Below, in pieces: positions 24,813 to 33,584 of a stretch of 64,000 bases of DNA. Origin of the DNA: Chloroflexota bacterium (GTDB lineage: Bacteria; Chloroflexota; Limnocylindria; Limnocylindrales; CSP1-4); assembly GCA_026004015.1 (NCBI GenBank), contig BPIH01000003.1, positions 141,077 to 205,076 on the forward strand, read 5' to 3'. Positions within the stretch are counted from its first letter, which is position 1, and the number at the start of each line of letters is the position of its first letter. The position numbers and the translations under genes are program-made. The notes beneath the pieces are model-generated. The model was given only the letters and a program-made list of their open reading frames with translations, was not told the DNA's origin and ran no database searches.

Positions 24813-26150
24813 ATGGACCCCGCCACGACCAGCCAACCCACGCCCCTCGACCTCGCCGCTCTCGCCCGACCCCACCTCTCGCCGGTCCTCGGCCGCTACT
24901 TCGAGGTGAGCTGGAGCCACGGCGAAGGGCACCGCCTCTACGACACCGGCGGCCGAAGCTACCTCGACTTCGCCAACGGCATCGCCGTCACCAGCCTCGG
25001 CCACCGCCACCCGAGGGTGACCGCCGCCATCCACGCCCAGGTCGACCGGCTCATCGGGCCGACGGCGGCCATCGGCTATTCAGAGCCCGTCGTCCGACTG
25101 GCGGCGGCCATCGCAGCCGAGATGCCCGAGCCCCTCGACACCGTCTTCTTCGGCAACAGCGGGGCCGAGGCGATCGAGGGGGCCCTCAAGCTCGCCCGCC
25201 GGGTGACCGGCCGACCGGGGATCGTCGCCTTCCAGGGCGCCTTCCACGGGCGGACCTTCGGGGCCGCCTCGGTGACCTCCTCGAACATCCTCTATCGGCG
25301 CGGCTACGAACCCTTCCTCCCGGGCGTCCACCTCCTCCCCTTCCCGGCCGTCTACCGCGACTTCGGGGGCGACGAGGACCGAGCCGTCGAGACGTGCCTG
25401 GCCGCCGTCCGGCGGCTCTTCGAGACGACCATCGCCCCGGACGCGGTGGCGGCCTTCCTCATCGAGCCCGTCCAGGGCGAGGGCGGCTACGTCCCGGCGC
25501 CGGCGGCCTTCCTGCGGGGCCTCCGCCGAATCGCCGACGAGCACGACATCCTCCTCGTTGCCGACGAGGTTCAGTCGGGCTACGGCCGGACGGGCAGGAT
25601 GTGGGCCTTCGAGCACGCCGGGATCGTGCCCGACGTCGTCTGCCTCGCGAAGTCCATCGCCAACGGCCTCCCGCTTTCGGCCATCGTCTCGTCCCGCGCC
25701 CTCCAGGAGCGGTGGGGGAAGAGCGCCCATGGCACGACCTTCGGGGGCAACCCGGTCGCTTGCGCCGCCGGGCTGGCGGTCCTCGAGACGATCAAGGAGG
25801 AGGGGCTCGTGGCGAACGCGGCCGCCATGGGGGCCGAGCTCCAGGCCGGGCTCCGGACGCTCATGGAGTCCGACGATCGGATCGGCGACGTCCGGGGGCT
25901 CGGGCTCATGATCGGGGTGGAGTTCGTCCGCGACCGCCGAACCCGGGAACCCGACGGGGCCCTCGTGGACGCGCTTCTCGCCCGCTGCCTCGACGAGGGG
26001 CTCCTCGTCCTCTCGTGCGGCCGGGACCACAACGTCGTCCGCTTCATCCCGCCCCTCGACGTGACGCGGGAGGAGGTGGCCGAGGCGCTCGCCATCTTCG
26101 AGCGGGCCCTCCGGAGCTTGCCGACGCACCCGGAAGCGGCTGGCCTCTAG
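24813..26150 (+). CDS. class III aminotransferase (4-aminobutyrate aminotransferase-like)
   Basis: A 445-residue PLP enzyme. Class III features are LDFANGIAVTSLGHRHPRVTAAI, FFGNSGAEAIEGALKLAR, FQGAFHGRTFGAASVT, EPVQGEGGYVPAP, LVADEVQSGYGRTG and the PLP-binding lysine in VCLAKSIANGLPLSAIV, then HGTTFGGNPVACAAG. The pattern is closest to GabT/acetylornithine-type enzymes using omega-amino acids. No succinate-semialdehyde dehydrogenase or arginine gene adjoins it to decide the substrate, so no symbol is given. Confidence 0.93.
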   Translation: MDPATTSQPTPLDLAALARPHLSPVLGRYFEVSWSHGEGHRLYDTGGRSYLDFANGIAVTSLGHRHPRVTAAIHAQVDRLIGPTAAIGYSEPVVRLAAAIAAEMPEPLDTVFFGNSGAEAIEGALKLARRVTGRPGIVAFQGAFHGRTFGAASVTSSNILYRRGYEPFLPGVHLLPFPAVYRDFGGDEDRAVETCLAAVRRLFETTIAPDAVAAFLIEPVQGEGGYVPAPAAFLRGLRRIADEHDILLVADEVQSGYGRTGRMWAFEHAGIVPDVVCLAKSIANGLPLSAIVSSRALQERWGKSAHGTTFGGNPVACAAGLAVLETIKEEGLVANAAAMGAELQAGLRTLMESDDRIGDVRGLGLMIGVEFVRDRRTREPDGALVDALLARCLDEGLLVLSCGRDHNVVRFIPPLDVTREEVAEALAIFERALRSLPTHPEAAGL

Positions 26151-26300
26151 GGCGCGCTCGCGGCCCGGCTGGATCGGGCCGGCTGGATCGCGGGCTCGGC
26201 GGGCCCGCGGGTCGCCAGTGCCCGGGGCGGGTGGCGGACAGGGATCGCCGCCGCGGCCAGCTCGACCGGGGTTCTCCGGGGGACCGCAGGGCGGTGCGTT

Positions 26301-26424
26301 TTCCACGTTACTCGCCCCACGAGTGAGCGCCCGGCCGGAGGGCGCCGATCTTCTCGAATACTCACCGGACGAGTAAGCCGAAGATCCGTTCTGCCGATCT
26401 ACTCGTCAGGCGCGTAACGTGGAA
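26301..26424. repeat. inverted repeat with internal ACTCG/CGAGT elements
   Basis: TTCCACGTTAC (26301-26311) recurs inverted at 26414-26424. Between them lie several ACTCG or CGAGT elements, including ACTCGCCCCACGAGT and a CTCACCGGACGAG hairpin. It sits in the 488-base gap between the aminotransferase and the HTH gene. No gene is visible in the gap. It could be a small non-autonomous element or an operator array. Confidence 0.45.
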
Positions 26425-26638
26425 GATCCGCGACCCCGCCGCACCGCTCAGCGAGCTCGGCCACGCTCCGGGAAGGGGTTCGGGCAGTGGAAAATCGGAG
26501 CCCGATTGGGCGGATCACTCTCCGGATTGGTAAACGAGAAGAACGAGCCAGCCGTGGCTGGCGGGCTCGGCGGCCGGGCTGGCGGGCTCGGCGGCCGGCG
26601 GATGCGGTCCCCGGTCGTCGGCGGCCGTGCGAGGACCG

Positions 26639-26869
26639 CTACTTGTTCCGAGCCAGGAACTCCAGGACGTCCTCCAGCCGGAAGCGGCGATCCCCCCGCT
26701 TGCAGACCCGGTAGAAGGGGAGCTCGCCGCGGTCCCCCAACCGCTTCACGGTGTTGACGTGGAGATGGAGGAGCTCGGCGACCTCGCTCGCCGTCAGCAT
26801 CGGGCCGAGCTCTCGGGCCCGATGGAGGTCGCGGGCGCGGCTGAGGTCGCGGACGGTCATCGATGCCAT
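26639..26869 (-). CDS. excisionase-like helix-turn-helix DNA-binding protein
   Basis: A 76-residue protein with the MerR/excisionase-type motif MLTASEVAELLHLHVNTVKRLGDRG, followed by LPFYRVCKRGDRRFRLEDVLEFLARNK. That is the AlpA/Xis-type domain, used by recombination directionality factors and by small plasmid or phage regulators. The frame is open to 26977, but that extra part only translates the tandem repeat, so the ATG at 26869 (or 26860) is preferred. No integrase is seen near it. The adjacent repeat is a likely binding site. Confidence 0.8.
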   Translation of the reverse strand: MASMTVRDLSRARDLHRARELGPMLTASEVAELLHLHVNTVKRLGDRGELPFYRVCKRGDRRFRLEDVLEFLARNK

Positions 26870-26880
26870 GCTCTTGCCTC

Positions 26881-26934
26881 GTTGGCGGACGTCTGTAGGG
26901 GTTCGGGGTTGGCGGACGTCTGTAGGGGTTCGGG
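26881..26934. repeat. two identical 27-bp direct repeats
   Basis: Units at 26881-26907 and 26908-26934 are identical, head to tail, with core GGACGTCTGTAGGGGTTC. They begin 11 bases upstream of the HTH gene ATG. Position and exact repetition suggest an operator or Xis-type binding array. Confidence 0.85.
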
Positions 26935-27156
26935 CGTTTCGACGCACGGGGAGTGGATCGAGGTAGGGATCGGCCACGTCGAGGGCGGAGCGTACGGGTC
27001 GGGAGCGCGGCCGCCAAGTCGTACCTTCGTCCCAGCGGCAAGTACCACGGATGAGGGAGGCACGCGATGAGAGGAACCGAGCGGTCCCGGCGCCGCAAGC
27101 CCCGACCGAACGCGAACCCGAGGCGGAGCCCGCACGACGATCCGAGGATCCGAGGG

Positions 27157-28725
27157 CTACCAGAGGCCCCTGAGCGCGGCCCTCGCCACCGTTGGCGCCT
27201 CCACCGCCACCTGCCCGGCCTCCATCATCGCCCCTTCGGCGCCAGCCCGCGCCCCCGTCTCCGGCGTGACGACGATCGCCTGACCGAGGGACCAGAGCGT
27301 CGTCGCCGTCAGGAAGACCATGAGGACCGCCAGCGGCACCTGCCGGAGCCGCAGCTCCCTCGCCGACGCCGCACCCGAGATCCGAGCCGCCGCCAGATGC
27401 CCCGCCCAGGCGCCGACCATGTGCCCGCCGACGACGGCCACGAGCTGGACGGTCCAGACGAGACTCGGCGGCAGCCAGTCGAGGGACGGCTCAAAGAAGG
27501 CCGTCCCGAAGACGTCCCAGCCGAGCTGGAACGGGTCGGAGACGGCGACGACGATCCGTTGCCCGTCGAGAAGAAGGTACGTCAGGTAATGGGCGACGAG
27601 GTAGCCGACGGCGATCGGCAGGAGCCCCGGTCCAACGGCGGCCCAGCCGACCCGGTACGCCACCCCGAGAACGAGGGCCGTCACGAGCCCGAGGAAGGCG
27701 AGGAGCAGGGCTGTGGCCCCGAGCGTGCCCGGCAGGCCGAAGAGGTCGAACCAGAGTTCCGTCTGCGATAGCCCGTCGTAGAGGATGGAGCCCGTGGCGA
27801 CGGCGACGAGGACGACGACGGGCAGATTCCAGCTCCCGCGGGCCAGACCGGCCCCGAAGGGCTGGCGCCGCAGCCGACCGGTCGCGGCGTCCTCGACGAC
27901 CCAGGGAGCGAGCCGCCCCAGGAGGCCGAACCAGACGCTGAAGACCTCGCCCCGGGCGAGCCACGCGTCGCGCCCCCACTGGACCATGGCGAGGAGGGTG
28001 AAGGCCGTGTACCCGACGAGGATCGTTGCCAGGGGACGACCCGAGCCGGCGACGGTGAAGACGAGCTCGAACCAGACGAAGACGACGAAGCCGACGACGG
28101 CCGGCCATTCGGCGAGCCGGCTCGGGTAGACCGCTGGCCGCAGACCCCGGACCCCGAGCCGGCGGAGGAAATAGGCCCCGGCATCGAAGAGGGTGGCGAA
28201 GGGGTTGAGCCAGGCCCAGACCGGCCCGACGAGGGCCGAGAGCATGGCCAGGCCGACCCAGCCGTAGACCCACAGGAAGAGGGAGCCGACGTCGGCCGCT
28301 CCACCCCCGCCGACGATCCCCTGGGCGACGATCCAGAGCCAGCCCACCAGACCGAGGACGCGGAGGAGGTCGCGGACGGCGGCGGGGATGACGAGCGCCT
28401 CACCGAGGGCGGGCGGCGCGCTCCGCACCTCACGAAGGAAGACGAAAGCGAAGGAGAGGGCGACGGCGATGGCGGCCCCGACGACGTAGACGGCGAGCGG
28501 GAGCGGCGACTCGTACCGCCCCGAGAGGCTGTGGGCGAGGACGACCTCGGGACCGACAGCGCTGAGGGCGGTCAAGGCCAGCCCGACGGCGGTCCCTCGG
28601 GCCAGCCCTCGGGCGGCGCCTCGCCTCCGGCCCCGCCCACCAGGCCCCCGCCCGGCGGTTCCCCGTGCGTCGGTTCCACGCTCGATCGTCCCCGGCCGGG
28701 CGATCCCGGTCGCCCTACGGCCCAT
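27157..28725 (-). CDS. multi-pass membrane protein of a copper-related operon
   Basis: A protein of about 522 residues with a basic lead and some 10-12 hydrophobic segments. After the first it reads LAHSLSGRYESPLPLAVYVVGAAIAVALSFAFVFL, split around residue 65. It resembles proteins found beside CopC genes in Actinobacteria and Chloroflexota, some of which carry the label fenitrothion hydrolase without apparent basis. Conserved His and Trp residues in the helices could bind metal or haem. The ATG at 28725 overlaps the lipoprotein gene by 11 bases. Function unknown; copper handling is inferred from the neighbours. Confidence 0.7.
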   Translation of the reverse strand: MGRRATGIARPGTIERGTDARGTAGRGPGGRGRRRGAARGLARGTAVGLALTALSAVGPEVVLAHSLSGRYESPLPLAVYVVGAAIAVALSFAFVFLREVRSAPPALGEALVIPAAVRDLLRVLGLVGWLWIVAQGIVGGGGAADVGSLFLWVYGWVGLAMLSALVGPVWAWLNPFATLFDAGAYFLRRLGVRGLRPAVYPSRLAEWPAVVGFVVFVWFELVFTVAGSGRPLATILVGYTAFTLLAMVQWGRDAWLARGEVFSVWFGLLGRLAPWVVEDAATGRLRRQPFGAGLARGSWNLPVVVLVAVATGSILYDGLSQTELWFDLFGLPGTLGATALLLAFLGLVTALVLGVAYRVGWAAVGPGLLPIAVGYLVAHYLTYLLLDGQRIVVAVSDPFQLGWDVFGTAFFEPSLDWLPPSLVWTVQLVAVVGGHMVGAWAGHLAAARISGAASARELRLRQVPLAVLMVFLTATTLWSLGQAIVVTPETGARAGAEGAMMEAGQVAVEAPTVARAALRGLW

Positions 28726-29056
28726 CGAGCGGAGCATCGGCGAGCCGGACGGCGACCCGTTCACCATTCTCGACCCGGTAGACGACGAGGATCGGCACAA
28801 GGGTGCGAAGGTGCTCCCGGAGGTGGGCGGCCGGGAAGGCATCCCCGCCGAGCTCGAGCCGGCCGACCCGGAAGGTGAGGAGGGTCCCGTCGTTCGTTCG
28901 GAGGGTGAAGCCTCGGACGTCGGTCGCCGTCGGAGCGTCGACGGTGACGACGACGCCTCGAGCCGTCTCGGTTCTAGCCTCGCAGCCGGCCAGGGCCCCG
29001 ACGACGGCGAGGGCGGCGACGAGGACGACCAGGTGGGGGCGGCTGCGCTCATGCAC
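28715..29056 (-). CDS. small lipoprotein in the copC operon
   Basis: A 113-residue protein with a lipoprotein signal: HLVVLVAALAVVGALAGCEA, the Cys being lipidated. The mature domain (VVTVDAPTATDVRGFTLRTND, LLTFRVGRLELG, LVPILVVYRVENGERVAVRLAD) looks like a small beta-barrel. The GTG start at 29056 overlaps the copC-like gene by eight bases, and its own stop overlaps the membrane protein gene. No family recognised. Confidence 0.75.
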   Translation of the reverse strand: MHERSRPHLVVLVAALAVVGALAGCEARTETARGVVVTVDAPTATDVRGFTLRTNDGTLLTFRVGRLELGGDAFPAAHLREHLRTLVPILVVYRVENGERVAVRLADAPLDGP

Positions 29057-29762
29057 TGCGTCGTCTGACGAGCCAGCCGGCGGCGACGGCGACAACGCCG
29101 AGACCGACGACGATGGGCAGGACCACGGCGAGGGTGTCTCCACCCGAACCTCCGGGGGAGGCCGGCGGTTCGCTCGACGGCGTCGGACGAGGTGCGGTCG
29201 ACGGCGAGCCCTCGGCGGTGGGCGACGGACTCGGCTCGACCGGAGGCGCTGCCGTGGGTGAGGGCGACGGCGGCGGGAGCGAGGGCGACGGCGGCGGGGA
29301 CGAGGGCGGCGACAGGGAGGAGCTCGGCGACGGGCTGGGCGCCTCGACGACCTGGAAGCCGAAGGTCCCCCGCTCGACGTGGCCGTCCTCGGCGACCGCC
29401 GTCCAGCGGACCGTGTACGTGCCGGGCTCGAGGGCGGGCAGCTCGGCCCGCATGGTCAGCCGCTTCGGATCGGCCGGGTCGAGGCCGCCCCGGGCGACGA
29501 CGGCACCGGCCGCGTCGCGGACCTCGAGGCTGCTCCGGTCAGCGACGAGCGCCTCGCTGAAGACCGCCACGACCTCCGCCGGAGGCGGGACGGCAGCCCC
29601 GTCAGCGGGTGTCGACTCGACGAGCTCGGCGTGGGCGAGGACCGGCGCCGCGACGAGGAAGAAGACGATGGCGAGGGAGGCGACGAGGGTGACCTCCAGG
29701 GCGAGGCTCGCCGGCCAGGGTCGACCGGCGGCTGCCCGGCGGTGGACGGGATCAGGTGGCAT
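29049..29762 (-). CDS. CopC-domain copper-binding protein with C-terminal anchor
   Basis: A 237-residue exported protein. A signal segment ends AAPVLAHAELVES, so the mature protein would begin with the His used by CopC to bind Cu(II). The CopC fold follows: STPADGAAVPPPAEVVAVFSE, LTMRAELPALEPGTYTVRWTAV and AEDGHVERGTFGFQV with a second His. After that come a long Ser/Pro-rich linker (residues ~138-205), a hydrophobic helix VVLPIVVGLGVVAVAAGWL and an RRR tail. It is the first gene of the operon, with CATAAT seven bases before the ATG. Confidence 0.9.
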   Translation of the reverse strand: MPPDPVHRRAAAGRPWPASLALEVTLVASLAIVFFLVAAPVLAHAELVESTPADGAAVPPPAEVVAVFSEALVADRSSLEVRDAAGAVVARGGLDPADPKRLTMRAELPALEPGTYTVRWTAVAEDGHVERGTFGFQVVEAPSPSPSSSLSPPSSPPPSPSLPPPSPSPTAAPPVEPSPSPTAEGSPSTAPRPTPSSEPPASPGGSGGDTLAVVLPIVVGLGVVAVAAGWLVRRRSA

Positions 29763-29769
29763 CGCGGCT

Positions 29770-29775
29770 ATTATG
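29770..29775 (-). promoter_or_regulatory. -10-like CATAAT before the copC-type gene
   Basis: CATAAT on the minus strand is seven bases before the ATG at 29762 and has no Shine-Dalgarno between, so the operon transcript may be leaderless. Confidence 0.5.
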
Positions 29776-29843
29776 GCGATGGCGCCAGCCTGCCGTGGGT
29801 GCCGGACCGAGCGTCCCTTCGACGATCGCCGGACCCCAGCTCC

Positions 29844-30281
29844 CTACTCCCCTCCGGCGACCGCCGCCGAGGAGGCACCGCTCCGCACCGGCTCCGGAAC
29901 GGTCTGGAGGAGCGGCGACGAGAGCATGAGATCGGCGGCGGCGACGTTCGTCGCGATGGGCACGTTGTGGACGTTGCAGACCCGGAGGACCGTCCGGATG
30001 TCGGGGTCGTGGGGGTGGGCGCTGAGCGGGTCGACGAAGAAGAAGACGGCCCGGATTCGTCGCTCGACGACCATGGCCGCGATCTGGGCGTCGCCGCCGA
30101 GGGGGCCCGACAGCACCGAGCGGACCGCGAGCCCGACCTTGTCGCGGAGGAGGGCGCCCGTCGTGGCCGTGGCGACGAGGTCGAACTCGCCGAGGCGGCC
30201 TCGGTTGAAGGTCGCCCAGGCGACGAGATCGGCCTTCCGGCCGTCGTGGGCGATGATGGCAAGAGTCGGTCGCTTCGACAT
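29844..30281 (-). CDS. mgsA: methylglyoxal synthase
   Basis: Converts dihydroxyacetone phosphate to methylglyoxal and phosphate, a bypass of lower glycolysis. The 145 residues show the family motifs LAIIAHDGRKADLVAWA, TATTGALL, the active-site loop SGPLGGDAQIAAMV with the catalytic Asp, FFFVDPLSAHPHDPDIRTVLRVC and HNVPIATNVAAADLML. A GGAAGGA Shine-Dalgarno stands before the ATG at 30281. It appears monocistronic. Confidence 0.95.
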   Translation of the reverse strand: MSKRPTLAIIAHDGRKADLVAWATFNRGRLGEFDLVATATTGALLRDKVGLAVRSVLSGPLGGDAQIAAMVVERRIRAVFFFVDPLSAHPHDPDIRTVLRVCNVHNVPIATNVAAADLMLSSPLLQTVPEPVRSGASSAAVAGGE

Positions 30282-30565
30282 GGTCGTTCCTTCCGTGGGA
30301 GCGATCGGGCGGACAGAGTCGCGCGATCGGGCGCCATCCTATCCGAAGCGCCGCCTCCGTCGAACCTCGCCATGAGGGGAGCTCGGTCGGGCCGACGCCA
30401 TCGTCGGCGGCGGCCCGGAGGCAGGCGGGGCGGCGCGGGGTCGTGGGTCGAGGGTCAGGGCACCCACGGTACTTCTCGGTCGTGTCGGCGTTCGGTGCCG
30501 TGCGGCACCGTCGGCCGTGCCAGAAGCCGTGCGAGAATCGGAGCCCACCGAGGAGGAAGCCGTCC

Positions 30566-30802
30566 GTGCCGAAGCGAATCACCCGCCCCAACCCTGAGTC
30601 GTCCCTCGACCTCTGGGCGAGCCTCGACCGACCGTCCTTCGAAGCCGACGAGGCCGAGCTCATCGCCCACGTCGATCGCCGGCTCGGCCGATCGACATCC
30701 CGGCCGGGGGTCCCGCCGGAACCGGCCTGGCTCGTCGCGGCCTGCGAGGCTGCCTGGCCGCGTCTCCTCCGGGAGGCCGAGGCGGGCCTGCTCCGAGCCT
30801 GA
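30566..30802 (+). CDS. small conserved-looking hypothetical protein
   Basis: A 78-residue cytoplasmic protein from a GTG at 30566 with a GAGGAGGAAG Shine-Dalgarno just upstream. It reads PKRITRPNPESSLDLWASLDRPSF, then AELIAHVDRRLGR and WLVAACEAAWPRLLREAEAGLL. It is mostly helical by composition. The longer frame to 30443 has poor coding character. No family recognised. Confidence 0.6.
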   Translation: MPKRITRPNPESSLDLWASLDRPSFEADEAELIAHVDRRLGRSTSRPGVPPEPAWLVAACEAAWPRLLREAEAGLLRA

Positions 30803-30900
30803 CGCAGCCTGGGCCGACGGCCCGAGCTGGCGGGGCATTGGTTCCACCGACCCCGCTCCGTCGACCCGGGAACCGGGAAGTGCCCGTTCGGACCAGGGAG

Positions 30901-30976
30901 TGGCGTCCCCGGCAGGATTCGAACCTGCGACCGACCGCTTAGAAGGCGGCTGCTCTGTCCTCTGAGCTACGGGGAC
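30901..30976 (-). tRNA. tRNA-Arg (anticodon TCT)
   Basis: Cloverleaf on the minus strand. The acceptor CGGGGAC pairs with GTCCCCG, the D arm is GCTC/GAGC, the anticodon loop is CTTCTAA, and the T arm is GCAGG-TTCGAAT-CCTGC. The discriminator is G with CCA encoded at 30901-30903. The length is 76 nt. Confidence 0.96.
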
Positions 30977-31092
30977 GCGCCCCTCGAAGTGTAGGGCCGG
31001 CGGGCCAAAGCAGGTCGAGGGACCTTCGCTGGATCGACAGGCGGTCCGCCCGTTCGGGCCGAGCGGCCCTCCGACCTGGGCTGCCCACCGGC

Positions 31093-31098
31093 TACCCT
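31093..31098 (+). promoter_or_regulatory. -10-like TACCCT before the phosphatase gene
   Basis: TACCCT ends seven bases before the ATG at 31106, with no Shine-Dalgarno. This fits a leaderless start. Confidence 0.45.
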
Positions 31099-31105
31099 GG
31101 CCGCC

Positions 31106-31881
31106 ATGACGCTCACGAATTTCCGCGACATCGGCGGCCACCGAACCCGGGACGGCCGACACGTCCGGCGCGGCCTCGCCTACCGATCCACCGAGCTGAG
31201 CCGGATCGACGAGGCCGACCGGGCCGAACTCGAAGCCCTCGGCATCCGAACCGTCGTCGACCTCCGGACGAGCGCCGAGCGCGCCCGCTGGCCGGAGGAG
31301 GACAAGCTGCCGCGGTCGGCCGCCTACGTCCGCGCCGACGTCCTCGCCGACGCGCCCGACGGGACCCCGGCCCAGTTCATTCCGATCATGCACGACCCCG
31401 AGGCCGTTCGGGAGCGTCTCGGCGGCGGCCGGGGCGTCGCCCTCTTCGAGCGGCACTATCGGGACTTCGTCCGGCTGTCGAGCGCCCGCGAGGCGTACCG
31501 CCGGCTCTACGCAACCCTCCTCGAGCCCGACCGCCGGCCACTCGTCTTCCACTGCACGACCGGCAAGGACCGCACCGGCTGGGGCACGGCGGCCCTCCTC
31601 CTCCTGCTCGGCGTGCCCGAGGACGTCGTCGTCGAGGACTACCTGCGGAGCAACGGCGAACTCGGTCCGCTCATCGAGCCCTTCCTCGCCGAGTTCCGGG
31701 CCCGCGGCGGTGACCCGAGCATCCTCGAACCGCTGGTCGGGGTCCGTCGGGCGTACCTCGAGGCCGCCCTCGACGAGGTCGCCAGGCGCTACGGCTCCAT
31801 CGAGGGCTACTTCCCGGCGGCCTCGGCTTCGACGAGCGAGCCATCGAGACGCTTCGCGAGACGTTCCTCGAAGCGCCGTAG
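31106..31881 (+). CDS. tyrosine/serine protein phosphatase, frameshift near C-terminus
   Basis: A ~258-residue dual-specificity-type phosphatase. The N-terminus NFRDIGGHRTRDGRHVRRGLAYRS and LGIRTVVDLRTSAER are typical, and the P-loop is FHCTTGKDRTGWGTAALLLLL (C-x5-R with Cys in HCTTGKDR). The frame changes near 31812-31822; one missing base after YFP would continue as GLGFDERAIETLRETFLEAP and stop at 31881. It may act on phosphotyrosine or phosphoinositides. Confidence 0.88.
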
Positions 31882-32071
31882 CCGCCGCATCGGGGCCGGA
31901 CCGGCACGTTCCGGCGGTCGCGGCGACGCTTCCCGAAGGGATCGCCGAGGGGTCGCGCGTGCCGCAGCACGAGAGGACGCTGGTCGCGACGGCGTGCCAT
32001 GCAAGCTGACACGACCCGCGGCGACGATGGTCGCGCCCCCCGATCGCCGATCAACCATGTGGAGGGAGGTC

Positions 32072-32711
32072 ATGTCGAAAGGCGCCTTCGTTCCCGCCGG
32101 GCTCCTTGTGGCGGCGCTCATGCTCTCGGCCTGCGCTGAACCCGATGTCCGGCCGGGCGGTCCGGCAACATCGGTTCCGGAGGCCACCCCGACGGAGGTC
32201 GCCGGAGGCGACGCTGAGCCGACCGACGCGCCCGAAGCGACCCCGACTCCGGAGCCGACGCCGACCGCAGAGCCGTCCCCGAGCGCTCCACCGCTCTTCC
32301 GGCCGGGAGAGCCGGCCATCGTCACCCGGGGCGGCGAGGACTACCTGGAAATCACCGTCTCGAAGGTGCGCCGAGAAGAAGCGGTACGGCTCGGGCTACA
32401 GCGTCGACACGCCGGCCAAGGGCAACGTCTACATCGAGGCGTACGTCACCTACGTCGCCCTCGCCGACGGTGCCGCGTACAACCTCTTCGACTGGCAGGT
32501 GTTCTGCAACGACACCGCCGTCGACCGGTTCACCTTCGTCCTGTCGGGGCCGGAGCCGGAACTCGGGTCCGGCACGCTGCCGAAGGGCCGCAAGGCCGCG
32601 GGGTGGCTCGTCTATGAGGTTCCGGCGAAGGGTCGCTGCGTCCTCAGCTACGGCGCCAACATGTTCCTCGGCGAGGGTGCCGTCTTCGAGGTCCTGCTCC
32701 GCGACTCGTGA
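32072..32711 (+). CDS. lipoprotein with Pro/Thr linker and a beta-sandwich-like domain, frameshifted
   Basis: The N-terminus is a lipoprotein signal (GLLVAALMLSACAEP), followed by a Pro/Thr/Glu-rich spacer of ~50 residues (PTPEPTPTAEPSPSAPP). The second half, in another frame, reads YSVDTPAKGNVYIEAYVTYVA, YNLFDWQVFCND and LPKGRKAAGWLVYEVP. This resembles DUF4352-type surface domains. The frame changes near 32368; one missing base rejoins SKVR with AEKKRYGSGYS. A GGAGGG Shine-Dalgarno precedes the ATG. Confidence 0.75.
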
Positions 32712-32783
32712 GCCGCGCTCGACTCACCGGCGCCCAGCGTTCGCCCCGCATCCACTGACGTCCGTCCCGAAAGGAGAAGTGCC

Positions 32784-33149
32784 ATGCGCATCGCCGTCTT
32801 CGTCCTCGCCCTCGTCGGCGGCATCATCGGCCTCCTCGGCACGATGGGCGGCCTCGGCCTGGCCGCCATCGTCGCCGGTCTCGCCCAGAACGCGGCCACG
32901 GAGCAGACCGCCAGCGAGGCCGGGGCCCGACTCCTCGTCGGCTTCGCGGCCGCCGTCGTCACCATCGTCGCCGGCTCGGCCGTCCTCGCCCGAAAGGCCC
33001 CCCGACGCTGGGGGGTCGTCCTCATCGTGGCCAACGCCGTCGGTCTCGTCGCCGCCGGCGGCTTCTACCTCTTCGGCGGCGTCCTCGGTCTCGTCGCCGG
33101 GCTCCTCGCCCTTTTCGTCCGCCCGGCCGAAGCGACGGTGACGAGCTGA
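32784..33149 (+). CDS. small four-helix membrane protein
   Basis: A 121-residue protein with four hydrophobic segments (VFVLALVGGIIGLLGTMGG, LGLAAIVAGL, LLVGFAAAVVTIVAGSAVL, GVVLIVANAVGLVAAGGFYLF and the following GLVAGLLALFV). It resembles DUF4064-like small membrane proteins. A GAAAGGAGAAG Shine-Dalgarno lies before the ATG. It follows the lipoprotein gene by 72 bases and may share its transcript. Function unknown. Confidence 0.7.
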   Translation: MRIAVFVLALVGGIIGLLGTMGGLGLAAIVAGLAQNAATEQTASEAGARLLVGFAAAVVTIVAGSAVLARKAPRRWGVVLIVANAVGLVAAGGFYLFGGVLGLVAGLLALFVRPAEATVTS

Positions 33150-33258
33150 GGCGACCACTCGGACGGGACTCGGGCGGGCGGCCGCCGCTCGCCGACGCGG
33201 TGCCCCCGGCCGGGGAACTTCCAGTCGGCAGCCCGGTCCCCGGTTCTCCGGACCCCGA

Positions 33259-33308
33259 CATGCGGACCCGCCGCTGCGATCGCTCGCCCTGCGGCGGGTC
33301 TCCGCATG
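33259..33308. other. strong stem-loop in a 435-base gap
   Basis: CATGCGGA and CCCGCCGC pair with GCGGCGGG and TCCGCATG around a 16-base loop, with a 2-base bulge. There is no T tract. The same gap (33150-33584) holds the short palindrome GCTATC-AA-GATAGC at 33406-33419. No gene is seen. The large hairpin may be a processing or termination structure, the small one an operator for the methyltransferase gene. Confidence 0.5.
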
Positions 33309-33584
33309 AGCCCCGGGAGCCTCTTCGCCGGACTGGGACCGGACGGAGGGGACGGGCCCGCGGCGCCGCCACGGCGCCGCTGGTTCCGCTCGCTACCGCG
33401 GGCTCGCTATCAAGATAGCCCCAGGCCGAGGATCTGACCAGGCCCATTCGGCCTCGCCCCGCGACCCGCCGCTTGGTCCCGAGCGGGCACCCGAACGGCC
33501 CATGGCGGGCCAAGGAGCGCTGGTAGACTGCACGGTCGCCGCCGGTACGCCGCCGGCGCCAGCGGAGGGAGACCGCCTGATCCG

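Noticed and set aside
26870..26977. N-terminal extension of the excisionase-like protein
   Set aside because: It would translate the 27-bp tandem repeat into R-T-P-T-D-V-R-Q copies. The repeat is better explained as a DNA site.
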